From: Streptomyces tsukubensis
GTDB taxonomy: Bacteria; Actinomycetota; Actinomycetes; Streptomycetales; Streptomycetaceae
NCBI RefSeq assembly: GCF_009296025.1
Contig: NZ_CP045178.1
Location: 248,001 to 312,000 of the forward strand
DNA: 64,000 nucleotides
Direction of reading: 5' to 3'
Shown: one piece after another, positions 18,450 to 25,650 of the stretch
How positions within the stretch are numbered: the first letter of the stretch is position 1
Layout of the letters: each line of letters begins with the position of its first letter
Notes under the pieces: generated by a model
Told to the model about the DNA's origin: nothing
Databases searched by the model: none
Seen by the model: only the letters and a program-made list of their open reading frames with translations
Position numbers and translations under genes: made by a program

Positions 18450-18469
18450 ACCGTGTTGATCACAACGGT
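18450..18469. promoter_or_regulatory. Palindromic operator between MDR reductase and thioesterase-bioMNY operon
   Basis: ACCGTGTTGATCACAACGGT is a 20-base palindrome with eight of ten pairs matching, in the middle of the 107-base divergent intergenic region. It could bind a dimeric repressor controlling both directions. It does not resemble the BirA site of E. coli as I recall it. Confidence 0.4.
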
Positions 18470-18510
18470 CACCGATCGCAGGTGACCATACACGGGGAGC
18501 GTGAGGGTTC

Positions 18511-18966
18511 GTGCGCAGGCGTGTTCCGTTCTCCGATGTGGACATGCACGGTCATGTGCACAACGGTGTCTACTGCTCCTACGCGGAGACGGCGATCAAT
18601 GAGTTCCTTCGTGAGGAAGGGCTCACCGAACGGTTCGACCCGAGAGCCGACGCCCACGGTGTCGTCTATCACGTGAAGAGGATCGAGCTCGATTACGAGG
18701 GATCCGCCGGATTCGACGACGTTCTCGATCTCGCCGCGGCCGTGCACCGCGTCGGCAACAGCAGCCTGACCTTCTCCGTGGCGGTGACCCGCGCCGAGGA
18801 CGGGGCACCGGTCGCGCGTGCCGAGGTCGTCTGGGTCTGCGTCGACCCGGGCAAGGGCCGCCCCCGTCCGCTGCCTGAGCCGACCCGGAAGGCGCTCGCC
18901 GCCGTGCGGGGCCCGGAGAGGCCCGCGGAGACCGAGGCGCCCCGGCGCCGTAACGAAGAACGGTGA
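18511..18966 (+). CDS. Hotdog-fold acyl thioesterase (4HBT type)
   Basis: 151 residues from GTG 18511, with GGGGAG/GAGG upstream. RRRVPFSDVDMHGHVHNGVY is the hallmark of the 4-hydroxybenzoyl-CoA thioesterase/YbgC group: the catalytic Asp in SDVD and the HxHVxN stretch. Such enzymes hydrolyse acyl-CoA or acyl-ACP. It is first in the operon with the biotin ECF transporter genes; its stop overlaps the GTG of the ATPase gene. The tail after about residue 120 is charged and low in complexity. Confidence 0.82.
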   Translation: MRRRVPFSDVDMHGHVHNGVYCSYAETAINEFLREEGLTERFDPRADAHGVVYHVKRIELDYEGSAGFDDVLDLAAAVHRVGNSSLTFSVAVTRAEDGAPVARAEVVWVCVDPGKGRPRPLPEPTRKALAAVRGPERPAETEAPRRRNEER

Positions 18967-19661
18967 CAGTGCGCATCACACTGAGGGACGTCTCCGTACG
19001 GTTCGGGGAGCGCACCGTACTCGACTCGGTCGACGTCGAGTTGAACGAGCGGCGGATCGGCGTGGTCGGGGCCAACGGCTCCGGCAAGAGCACCTTCGCC
19101 AGGCTCCTCAACGGCCTCGTCCTGCCCAGTGAGGGCAGTGTGGTGGTCGGGGACCATGACACGGCGAAGGAGGCCCGCAAGATCCGTAGACAGGTCGGGT
19201 TCGTCTTCCAGAACCCGGACAACCAGATCGTCCTTCCCATAGTCGAGGAGGACATGGCGTTCGGGCTCAAGAACACGGGTGTGCCCCGCAAGGAGATACC
19301 GGGCCGGGTCCGCGCGCAGTTGGAGAACCTGCGCATCGCCGAGCTGGCCGAGCGGCCGAGCCACGCCCTCAGCGGGGGTGAGAAGCAACTCGTGGCGCTG
19401 GCCTCGGTTCTGGTGATGCGGCCGGGGACCGTCGTGTTCGACGAGCCGACCACTCTCCTCGACCTCCGCAACCGCAATGTGCTGCGCGCACTGATCGCCG
19501 CCATGCCTCAGCAGGCCATCGTCGTCACCCACGACCTGGACCTGCTGTCCGACTTCGACCGGGTGCTCGTCATCGACGAGGGCCGCGTCGTCCACGACGG
19601 GGTGCCCTCGGTCGCCGTGCCCTGGTATGTGGAACGCCAGTCGGTGGAGCGCATGCCATGA
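18963..19661 (+). CDS. bioM: Biotin ECF transporter ATPase (BioM / EcfA)
   Basis: 232 residues from GTG 18963 (GTGA overlap with the thioesterase stop). ABC ATPase with Walker A GANGSGKST (36-44), the Q-loop in VFQNPDNQIV typical of ECF ATPases, signature LSGGEKQ, Walker B VVFDEPTTLLD and the H-loop in VVTHD. It energises uptake together with the T component and BioY encoded next. ECF systems often have two ATPases; here there is one, so it probably works as a homodimer, as known for BioMNY. Confidence 0.9.
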   Translation: MTVRITLRDVSVRFGERTVLDSVDVELNERRIGVVGANGSGKSTFARLLNGLVLPSEGSVVVGDHDTAKEARKIRRQVGFVFQNPDNQIVLPIVEEDMAFGLKNTGVPRKEIPGRVRAQLENLRIAELAERPSHALSGGEKQLVALASVLVMRPGTVVFDEPTTLLDLRNRNVLRALIAAMPQQAIVVTHDLDLLSDFDRVLVIDEGRVVHDGVPSVAVPWYVERQSVERMP

Positions 19662-20332
19662 GGATGTCGCTCTATGTCCCCGGTCATTCGCCGCTGCACC
19701 GGATAGCCGCCCGGTGGAAGCTGGGGGCGCTGGTCCTCTGCGGTGTGGGCGTCTTCCTGACCACGTCGGTCCTCGTTCTCGGCCCCGCTGCGGCCTTGGC
19801 CGTGGTGCTGCTGGTGAGCGTACGGGCACCCGTGGAGCAGCTGAGCCGTCAGCTCAAGGGACCACTCGTCATCCTGGCCGTCGTGGTGGCGGTGGCCGCG
19901 CTCACGCAGTCGGTGCACAGCTCGCTCGTCGTCGGACTGCGTCTGGTCGTACTCCTGTTGGCCTCGCTGAGTGTCACCCTGACCACGCGGACCTCCGAAC
20001 TCCAGGGCGTACTGGAAGTGGTGCTGCGACCGCTGGAACGGGTGGGGCTGGTGAACGCCTCGGCCATCGCGCTGGCCGTGTCGCTGGCGCTACGCTTCAT
20101 CCCCGAGGTCTTCCAGCAGTTCCAGGACATCAGGGAGGCCCAGGCCGCGCGCGGCCTGCGGGGGAGCCCGCTCGCCCTCGTCGTACCCCTGGTGGTGCGT
20201 TCGCTGAAGTCGGCGGAGGACATCGCCGCGGCCATCGACGCCCGCTGTTATCCGCCGACCCGCTCCGGCCGCGCCGGAGACTCCGACGGCGGCGGACCCA
20301 CCGACAGGCACAGTGGAAAGGTCCCCGGATGA
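19658..20332 (+). CDS. bioN: ECF transporter transmembrane T component (BioN)
   Basis: 224 residues; ATG in ATGA overlap with the ATPase gene. N-terminal SLYVPGHSPLHRIAARWKLG is the typical EcfT opening; several membrane helices follow. The cytoplasmic coupling motifs are AARGLRG and, about 25 residues on, AIDARCYPP, where the usual second Ala-Arg-Gly is Ala-Arg-Cys. It links the ATPase to BioY. Membrane protein; the stop overlaps the bioY start. Confidence 0.9.
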   Translation: MRMSLYVPGHSPLHRIAARWKLGALVLCGVGVFLTTSVLVLGPAAALAVVLLVSVRAPVEQLSRQLKGPLVILAVVVAVAALTQSVHSSLVVGLRLVVLLLASLSVTLTTRTSELQGVLEVVLRPLERVGLVNASAIALAVSLALRFIPEVFQQFQDIREAQAARGLRGSPLALVVPLVVRSLKSAEDIAAAIDARCYPPTRSGRAGDSDGGGPTDRHSGKVPG

Positions 20333-20910
20333 GCGTACGCAACCGACGCCCGATGGGCACCAGAGACATCGTGCTGATCGCCCTGTTCGGAGCCATCATC
20401 GTCGCACTGGGGCTGATCCCCCCGGTCAACATCGCGATCGTGCCGGTGCCGATCACCTTGCAGACGCTGGGGGTGATGCTCGCGGGGGCGATACTCGGCC
20501 CGATCCGCGGTGCCTGTGCCTGCGCGCTGGTCGTTCTGCTGACCGCGCTCGGCCTTCCGGTGCTCGCGGGCGGCCGGGGCGGGCTCGGCGTGTTCCCCGG
20601 ACCGACCGGTGGTTATCTGGTGGGCTGGATTCCGGGCGCCTTCGTCACGGGGTTCCTCGTCAAGACCTTCGCGATGCGTGTCAAGGGGCGTGTCCCGCAG
20701 CTCGGCGCGTATTTCGTCTCCTGCGTGGTGGGCGGGCTCCTCGTCGTCTACGCGCTCGGTGTGCCGTGGACTTCCGTCTCCACCGGCCTCAGTATGAGGA
20801 AAGCCCTGGTCGGGGCCCTCTACTTCGCGGTCGGGGACACCCTGAAAGCAGTGGTGACGGCAGCCATCGCCTACAACGTACGACGGTCCTATCCGATCGA
20901 ACCGAGGTGA
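20329..20910 (+). CDS. bioY: Biotin transporter substrate-binding subunit BioY
   Basis: 193 residues, ATGA overlap with bioN. About six membrane helices. The BioY signatures are visible: VPVPITLQTLGVMLAGAILG and GPTGGYLVGWIPGAF, which form the biotin-binding side of the S component. With bioM and bioN it makes a complete high-affinity biotin importer in the cytoplasmic membrane. Having import and synthesis genes side by side suggests shared biotin control. Confidence 0.95.
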   Translation: MSVRNRRPMGTRDIVLIALFGAIIVALGLIPPVNIAIVPVPITLQTLGVMLAGAILGPIRGACACALVVLLTALGLPVLAGGRGGLGVFPGPTGGYLVGWIPGAFVTGFLVKTFAMRVKGRVPQLGAYFVSCVVGGLLVVYALGVPWTSVSTGLSMRKALVGALYFAVGDTLKAVVTAAIAYNVRRSYPIEPR

Positions 20911-20920
20911 GTGAGCGCGG

Positions 20921-22570
20921 ATGCCGATGGCTCAGTCTGTGGCACGGGCGGGGGCGGGGCCCCTCGGGGACGAACCCGCCTTCGTCCTCGGGGACCATGT
21001 CCAGTCACATCGTGAACTGGCGGCGCGGGCGGCGGCGGTGGCGGCCGGGCTGCGTTCCGTACCCGCGCTTTCCAGAACGTGGCTGCCCTCGGGGACCCGG
21101 CTGCTCGCCATCGGTACGGGCAACCACCGGGTCTTCGCCGAACTGTTCACCGGCGCGACGGCGGGGGACGGTGTCTGCGCCGTCCTCGATCCTCAGTGGG
21201 GCACGGAACGTACCCGTGCGGTGCTCGATCGGCTCCGCCCCGACCTGCTGGTGCTCTCCGCCGGCCAGAAAGGGACGCGGGAGGCCGCGGGGGAACTCGG
21301 CATCCGTACGCTGACCGCGGGGGACTTCGCGCCCGGTGTGTACGCCGACGGATCCGGCGTCCGAGGGGGCGAGCCCGTCACACCCGGCGAGGTCACGCCC
21401 GTTGACGGGCTCTCCTCTTACGAGACCTGGCTCGCCGAGTGGGCGGGAGCGGATCCCGCCGGCCATCTTGTGCCCGGCGACGACCTCGCTCCGTTCCTCG
21501 TCGGATTCACTTCGGGGAGCACCGGCCTGCCCACCGCCTTCCACCGCTCGCGCCGCTCCTGGCGGATCAGTCTCGCGGAGGGGAGGAAGGTCTGGGGTAT
21601 GGACGAGGGGCAGCGGACCCTCGCACCGGGACCCCTCGCGCACGGGCTCAGTCTCTACGCGCTCGCGGAGTGTCTGGAGAGCGGGGCCGCCTTCCACGGG
21701 CTGCCGAGCTTCGACGCCCCCGCCATTCTGCGGGAGCCGTCCACGGCGTGGGCGCGCCGGCTGATCGTCGTGCCGACCATGCTCACCGCGCTGTGTTCCG
21801 CCGCGGCCGACTTCGGCGCGCAGGAGGCGGCGCGCCACCTCGCCTCGGTGAGAACGGTGGTCAGCGGCGGCGCCAAGCTCCCCCAGCGGCTGCTCGGCCC
21901 GGTCGCCGCGCTGCTGCCGCGGGCACGGGTCCTGGAGTACTACGGGGCGTCCGAGCTGGGCTTCGTCACGGTCGGCTCGTCCGGTCACGCGACGGGTCCC
22001 AGGGATGTCGGTACCGCCTTCCCCGGTGTCTCGCTGGAAGTCCGCGACGCGCAGGGGGCACCCGTGCCGCCGGGGACCACGGGCACGGTGCATGTGCGCA
22101 CTCCGCTGCGGTGCGACGGCTATGTGTGGGGCGAGGGCAGTTTCCGGCAGGACGGTGAGTGGGCGACGGTCGGGGACATCGGGCAGCTCACCGAGGACGG
22201 CCATCTCCATCTCACCGGCCGGGGCGGCATGGTGATCACCGGTGGGCTGAACGTCTATCCGTCCGAGGTGGAGAACGCCCTGTCCCGGCTGGAGGGGATC
22301 GAGACCGCGCTGGTGACCTCCGTGCCCGACGACTATCTCGGTCAGGCGCTCGTCGCGGTCGTCACAGGGGCCGCGGCGGGGCTCGGCCAGTCCGCGCTGC
22401 GGGAGCTGTGCGCCGCCGCGCTGCCGCGTTATCAGGTGCCCCGGCGTTTCTACACGCTCGCCACCTGGCCGCTGACGTCGAGCGGCAAGGTCGCGCGGGG
22501 CCGTATCGAGGAGTGGATCGCCCATGAAGACGCCCGGCTCGTCCCCCTTCCCGGCCTCTCCCGTGAGTGA
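20921..22570 (+). CDS. Acyl-CoA synthetase (AMP-binding)
   Basis: 549 residues, ATG 20921 ten bases after bioY with GAGGTGAG in front. Adenylate-forming enzyme: P-loop FTSGSTGLPTAFHRS, YYGASELG, TVGDIGQLTEDGHLHLTGR, GGLNVYPSEVE, and the catalytic lysine in LTSSGKVARG. It activates a carboxylic acid with ATP and CoA. From memory, Bacillus subtilis has a biotin-regulated set of bioY, a fatty-acyl-CoA ligase and a thiolase (yhfU-yhfT-yhfS), and the same order is seen here. A role in salvaging or making a pimeloyl or other acyl precursor is plausible but unproven. Confidence 0.85.
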   Translation: MPMAQSVARAGAGPLGDEPAFVLGDHVQSHRELAARAAAVAAGLRSVPALSRTWLPSGTRLLAIGTGNHRVFAELFTGATAGDGVCAVLDPQWGTERTRAVLDRLRPDLLVLSAGQKGTREAAGELGIRTLTAGDFAPGVYADGSGVRGGEPVTPGEVTPVDGLSSYETWLAEWAGADPAGHLVPGDDLAPFLVGFTSGSTGLPTAFHRSRRSWRISLAEGRKVWGMDEGQRTLAPGPLAHGLSLYALAECLESGAAFHGLPSFDAPAILREPSTAWARRLIVVPTMLTALCSAAADFGAQEAARHLASVRTVVSGGAKLPQRLLGPVAALLPRARVLEYYGASELGFVTVGSSGHATGPRDVGTAFPGVSLEVRDAQGAPVPPGTTGTVHVRTPLRCDGYVWGEGSFRQDGEWATVGDIGQLTEDGHLHLTGRGGMVITGGLNVYPSEVENALSRLEGIETALVTSVPDDYLGQALVAVVTGAAAGLGQSALRELCAAALPRYQVPRRFYTLATWPLTSSGKVARGRIEEWIAHEDARLVPLPGLSRE

Positions 22571-23828
22571 GCGGGCTCGGCGGGGGGAAGGGGGATTCCC
22601 CGACGACCGGTGGCCCGTGGTGATAGCGGCCCGCCGCACGCCGGTCGGGCGGGCCCGCGGCTCGTTGGCCGGGGTCGAGGCGTCGACGCTGGTGGCTTCG
22701 GTCATCCGGGACGTACTGGCCGACTCGGGCGCCGATCAGGACCGTGTCTGCGATGTGGTCGTCGGCAACGCCGCGGGCGGTGGCGGCAATCTCGCCAGGC
22801 TGGCGGCCCTGGAGGCGGGACTGCCCGTGGAGGTCCCCGGGGTCACCGTGGACCGGCAGTGCGGTTCGGGTCTTGAGGCCATCGTGCTGGCCTGCCGTCT
22901 CGTCGCCTCGGGCGCGGGTGACCTGTATCTGGCGGGTGGCGCGGAGAGTGTGAGCACCGCGCCCTGGCGTGCGCGGCAGCCGCGGCGCCCCGGTGGTCTG
23001 CCCGAGTTCTACGGGCGGGCCCGGTTCGCGCCGGAGTCGGTGGGCGACCCGGACATGGGGGTGGCGGCCGAGAACGTCGCGACGCGGTACGGCGTCGGCC
23101 GGCGCAGGCAGGACGAGTTCGCACTGCGCAGCCATCGGCGGGCCGTCGAGGCGCGGAAGAACGGCCGCTTCACGGCGGAGATCTCCCCGGTGACCACGGG
23201 TCGGGGCCTGGTCAGCACCGACGAGTGCCCCCGCCCGGACACCTCGCTCTCCGCGCTGTCCGCGCTGCCCCCGCTGTTCGCGGGCGAGGCCGGTGGCGAG
23301 GGCACGGTCACCGCGGGCAACTCCTGCCCGCTCAACGACGGGGCCGCCATGGCTGTCGTCACCAGCAGGTCGGTGGCCCGCTCCCTCGGCCACCGCGAGG
23401 TCCTCGGCTTCATCGACGCGAGCAGCGCGGGTGTGGACCCCAACCTGCTCGGCACGGGGCCGATCGCCTCCACGCGGCGGCTGCTCGCGCGGCGCCCCGA
23501 TCTCGCCGCACCGACGGGTACGTCGGGCCATGGCCCGGTGGCCGGGGTCGAACGCGTCGAGTTCAATGAGGCGTTCGCCTCTCAGGTACTCGCGTCGCTC
23601 GACAGCCTCGGCATCGAGGAGGAGCGGGTCAACCTCGACGGTGGCGCGCTGGCGCTCGGCCACCCGTTCGGCGCTTCGGGGGCGATCCTGGTGACGCGAC
23701 TGTTCAGCCAACTGGTCAGGGACCCGGCCGCCGCGCCGCAGCTGGGCGCGCGGGGCATGGCGATGCTGGGGATCGCGGGCGGTCTCGGCATCACCGCGCT
23801 CTTCTCCTCGCAGACGACGGCCGGTTGA
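22524..23828 (+). CDS. Thiolase-family protein lacking the C-terminal active-site cysteine
   Basis: 434 residues from ATG 22524 (GAGGAG ten bases upstream), overlapping the synthetase gene by 47 bases; a GTG at 22563 is an alternative start. Thiolase fold with the nucleophile C113 in VDRQCGSGLEA, FNEAFASQ and H380 in ALALGHPFGASGA. The second cysteine, normally in a CIGGGQG-type motif near the end, is glycine (G416 in MLGIAGGLG). A protein without this base could still bind and transfer acyl groups or decarboxylate, but should be poor at standard thiolase condensation. It is last in the bioMNY operon. Confidence 0.82.
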   Translation: MKTPGSSPFPASPVSERARRGEGGFPDDRWPVVIAARRTPVGRARGSLAGVEASTLVASVIRDVLADSGADQDRVCDVVVGNAAGGGGNLARLAALEAGLPVEVPGVTVDRQCGSGLEAIVLACRLVASGAGDLYLAGGAESVSTAPWRARQPRRPGGLPEFYGRARFAPESVGDPDMGVAAENVATRYGVGRRRQDEFALRSHRRAVEARKNGRFTAEISPVTTGRGLVSTDECPRPDTSLSALSALPPLFAGEAGGEGTVTAGNSCPLNDGAAMAVVTSRSVARSLGHREVLGFIDASSAGVDPNLLGTGPIASTRRLLARRPDLAAPTGTSGHGPVAGVERVEFNEAFASQVLASLDSLGIEEERVNLDGGALALGHPFGASGAILVTRLFSQLVRDPAAAPQLGARGMAMLGIAGGLGITALFSSQTTAG

Positions 23829-23934
23829 ACCGGTGGCGGACCGCTGAGCGTCTGACGGTGGTGTCGCCGGCCGCGGGACGAGGAAGGGCCGGGGAAGAGA
23901 GAGGCGGGAAGCGGGAGTCGGGAGTCGGTTTCCG

Positions 23935-24025
23935 TCGGCCGCTTCCGTCGGCTGGTTCCGTCGGCCGCTTCCCTCGGCCGCTTCCCTCGGCCGCTTCCCT
24001 CGGCCGCTTCCCTCGGCTGTTCCTG
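23935..24025. repeat. 13-bp tandem repeat, seven units
   Basis: Seven 13-base units in register: 23935, 23948, 23961, 23974, 23987, 24000 and 24013. The core TCGGCCGCTTCCC occurs four times without change at 23961-24012, and the outer units differ by a few bases. It lies about 105 bases past the thiolase stop, in the 536-base gap before rhaI. The rest of that gap before the rhaI promoter shows no credible gene. Confidence 0.85.
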
Positions 24026-24246
24026 TCGCCCGATCGCGCCCGGTCTTCGCCGTCCGGTCCCCGAGGCCCGCCCCTCGCCGCCCTGCCCTCGCCGCCCGGA
24101 CGCATCGGCGCGCGGCCCCTCGACGGCCGGATGAAATGTTTCAAAACCACCCGTCCTCCACAGGGGGCGCCCCGCCACGTCCGCGCGCCGCGCCCGTAGG
24201 CCGAGTTGACCTCGATCACGCATGAGAACGGGTACGTGACGGATGC

Positions 24247-24296
24247 TTGACACGCCACTCACGGGGGTCCTAACTTCGCGATATGAATCGATTCAT
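24247..24296 (+). promoter_or_regulatory. rhaI promoter and LacI-type operator
   Basis: TTGACA (24247-24252) and TAACTT (24271-24276), 18 bases apart, form a good vegetative promoter. The expected transcription start falls on the perfect 14-bp palindrome ATGAATCGATTCAT (24283-24296). A closely related sequence, TGAATCGTTTTAA, lies in front of the LacI gene that closes this cluster (30651-30663), so this is very probably the rhamnose repressor's operator. Confidence 0.7.
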
Positions 24297-24364
24297 TCAC
24301 GTCGGCCTCAGCAGTGTCCGGCCGCCCTCGCATCAGCTGCGTACCGGCTTCGGGGGCAGCGCCC

Positions 24365-25531
24365 ATGTCTGATCGAACCGCCGTGAAGGCTTTCCTCAAG
24401 TCACAGGTGATCGAGACCCCGTCGTGGGGCTACGGGAACTCCGGCACACGTTTCAAGGTGTTCGCGCAGGCGGGCGTACCCCGCGACCCGTACGAGAAGC
24501 TGGACGACGCCGCCCAGGTGCACGCGGCGACCGGCGTCGCCCCCGTGGTCTCCCTGCACATCCCGTGGGACAGGGTCGACGACTACGGCTCGCTGGTGAG
24601 GCACGCGAAGGAGCGCGGGGTGCGGCTGGGGGCGATCAACGCCAACGTCTTCCAGGACGACGCGTACAAGCTCGGCTCGGTCACCCACCCGGACCCCGCG
24701 GTGCGCCGCCAGGCCACCGACCATCTGCTCCAGTGCGTCGACGTCATGGACGTCACCGGCTCGCACGATCTGAAGCTCTGGTTCGCGGACGGGACCAACT
24801 ACCCCGGCCAGGACGACATCGTGGCCCGGCAGGACCGGCTGGCCGAGGCGCTGTCGGAGGTGTACGGAAGGCTCGGCGACGACCAGCGGATCCTGCTGGA
24901 GTACAAGCTCTTCGAGCCCGCCTTCTACACGACCGACGTGCCCGACTGGGGCACTTCCTACGCACACTGCCTGGAGCTCGGCGAGAAGGCCCAGGTCGTC
25001 GTCGACACCGGCCATCACGCGCCGGGCACCAATATAGAGTTCATCGTCGCTTTCCTGCTGCGGCAGGGGAAACTCGGCGGCTTCGACTTCAACTCCCGCT
25101 TCTACGCGGACGACGACCTGATGGCAGGCGCCGCCGACCCCTTCCAGCTGTTCAGGATCCTGCACCAGGTCGCCGTCAACGGAGGCTTCTCACCCAGCAC
25201 CGGAGTGGCGTTCCTCCTCGACCAGTGCCACAACATCGAGGCGAAGATCCCCGCGGTCATCCGCTCGGTGATGAACGTCCAGGAGGCCACGGCCAAGGCG
25301 CTGCTCGTCGACTCCGAGGCGCTCGGAGCGGCCCAGCGCTCCGGTGACGTGCTCGGCGCCAACGCCGTACTGATGGACGCCTACAACACCGATGTCAGGC
25401 CGTTGCTCGCCGAGGTGCGCCAGGAACAAGGGATCGACCCCGACCCGTTGGCCGCCTACCGCGCCTCCGGGTGGGCCGAGCGGATCGTCGCCGAGCGGGT
25501 GGGCGGTGAGCAGGCCGGCTGGGGAGCCTGA
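24365..25531 (+). CDS. rhaI: L-rhamnose isomerase (RhaI type)
   Basis: 388 residues from ATG 24365. Xylose-isomerase-like TIM barrel of the RhaI group, which converts L-rhamnose to L-rhamnulose with a divalent metal. Metal and substrate residues are visible in LHIPWDRVDDYG, LKLWFADGTNYPGQDD, LLEYKLFEPAFY, VVDTGHHAPGTN and GGFDFNSRFYADDDL. First gene of a rightward rhamnose operon, directly behind the promoter and operator described. The enzyme is cytoplasmic; no sugar importer or rhamnosidase is encoded next to it. Confidence 0.88.
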   Translation: MSDRTAVKAFLKSQVIETPSWGYGNSGTRFKVFAQAGVPRDPYEKLDDAAQVHAATGVAPVVSLHIPWDRVDDYGSLVRHAKERGVRLGAINANVFQDDAYKLGSVTHPDPAVRRQATDHLLQCVDVMDVTGSHDLKLWFADGTNYPGQDDIVARQDRLAEALSEVYGRLGDDQRILLEYKLFEPAFYTTDVPDWGTSYAHCLELGEKAQVVVDTGHHAPGTNIEFIVAFLLRQGKLGGFDFNSRFYADDDLMAGAADPFQLFRILHQVAVNGGFSPSTGVAFLLDQCHNIEAKIPAVIRSVMNVQEATAKALLVDSEALGAAQRSGDVLGANAVLMDAYNTDVRPLLAEVRQEQGIDPDPLAAYRASGWAERIVAERVGGEQAGWGA

Positions 25532-25650
25532 TCCGCCCCCCGGCTGAGGGCCGGCAGCACCGGCGCCCGCCCTGTCTCGAACCGCCCTTCCTCTCAGGTA
25601 CCGCCCTCTCGGGTACCGCCCGTCCCCTCAGGAACCGAAGGAATCCCGTC

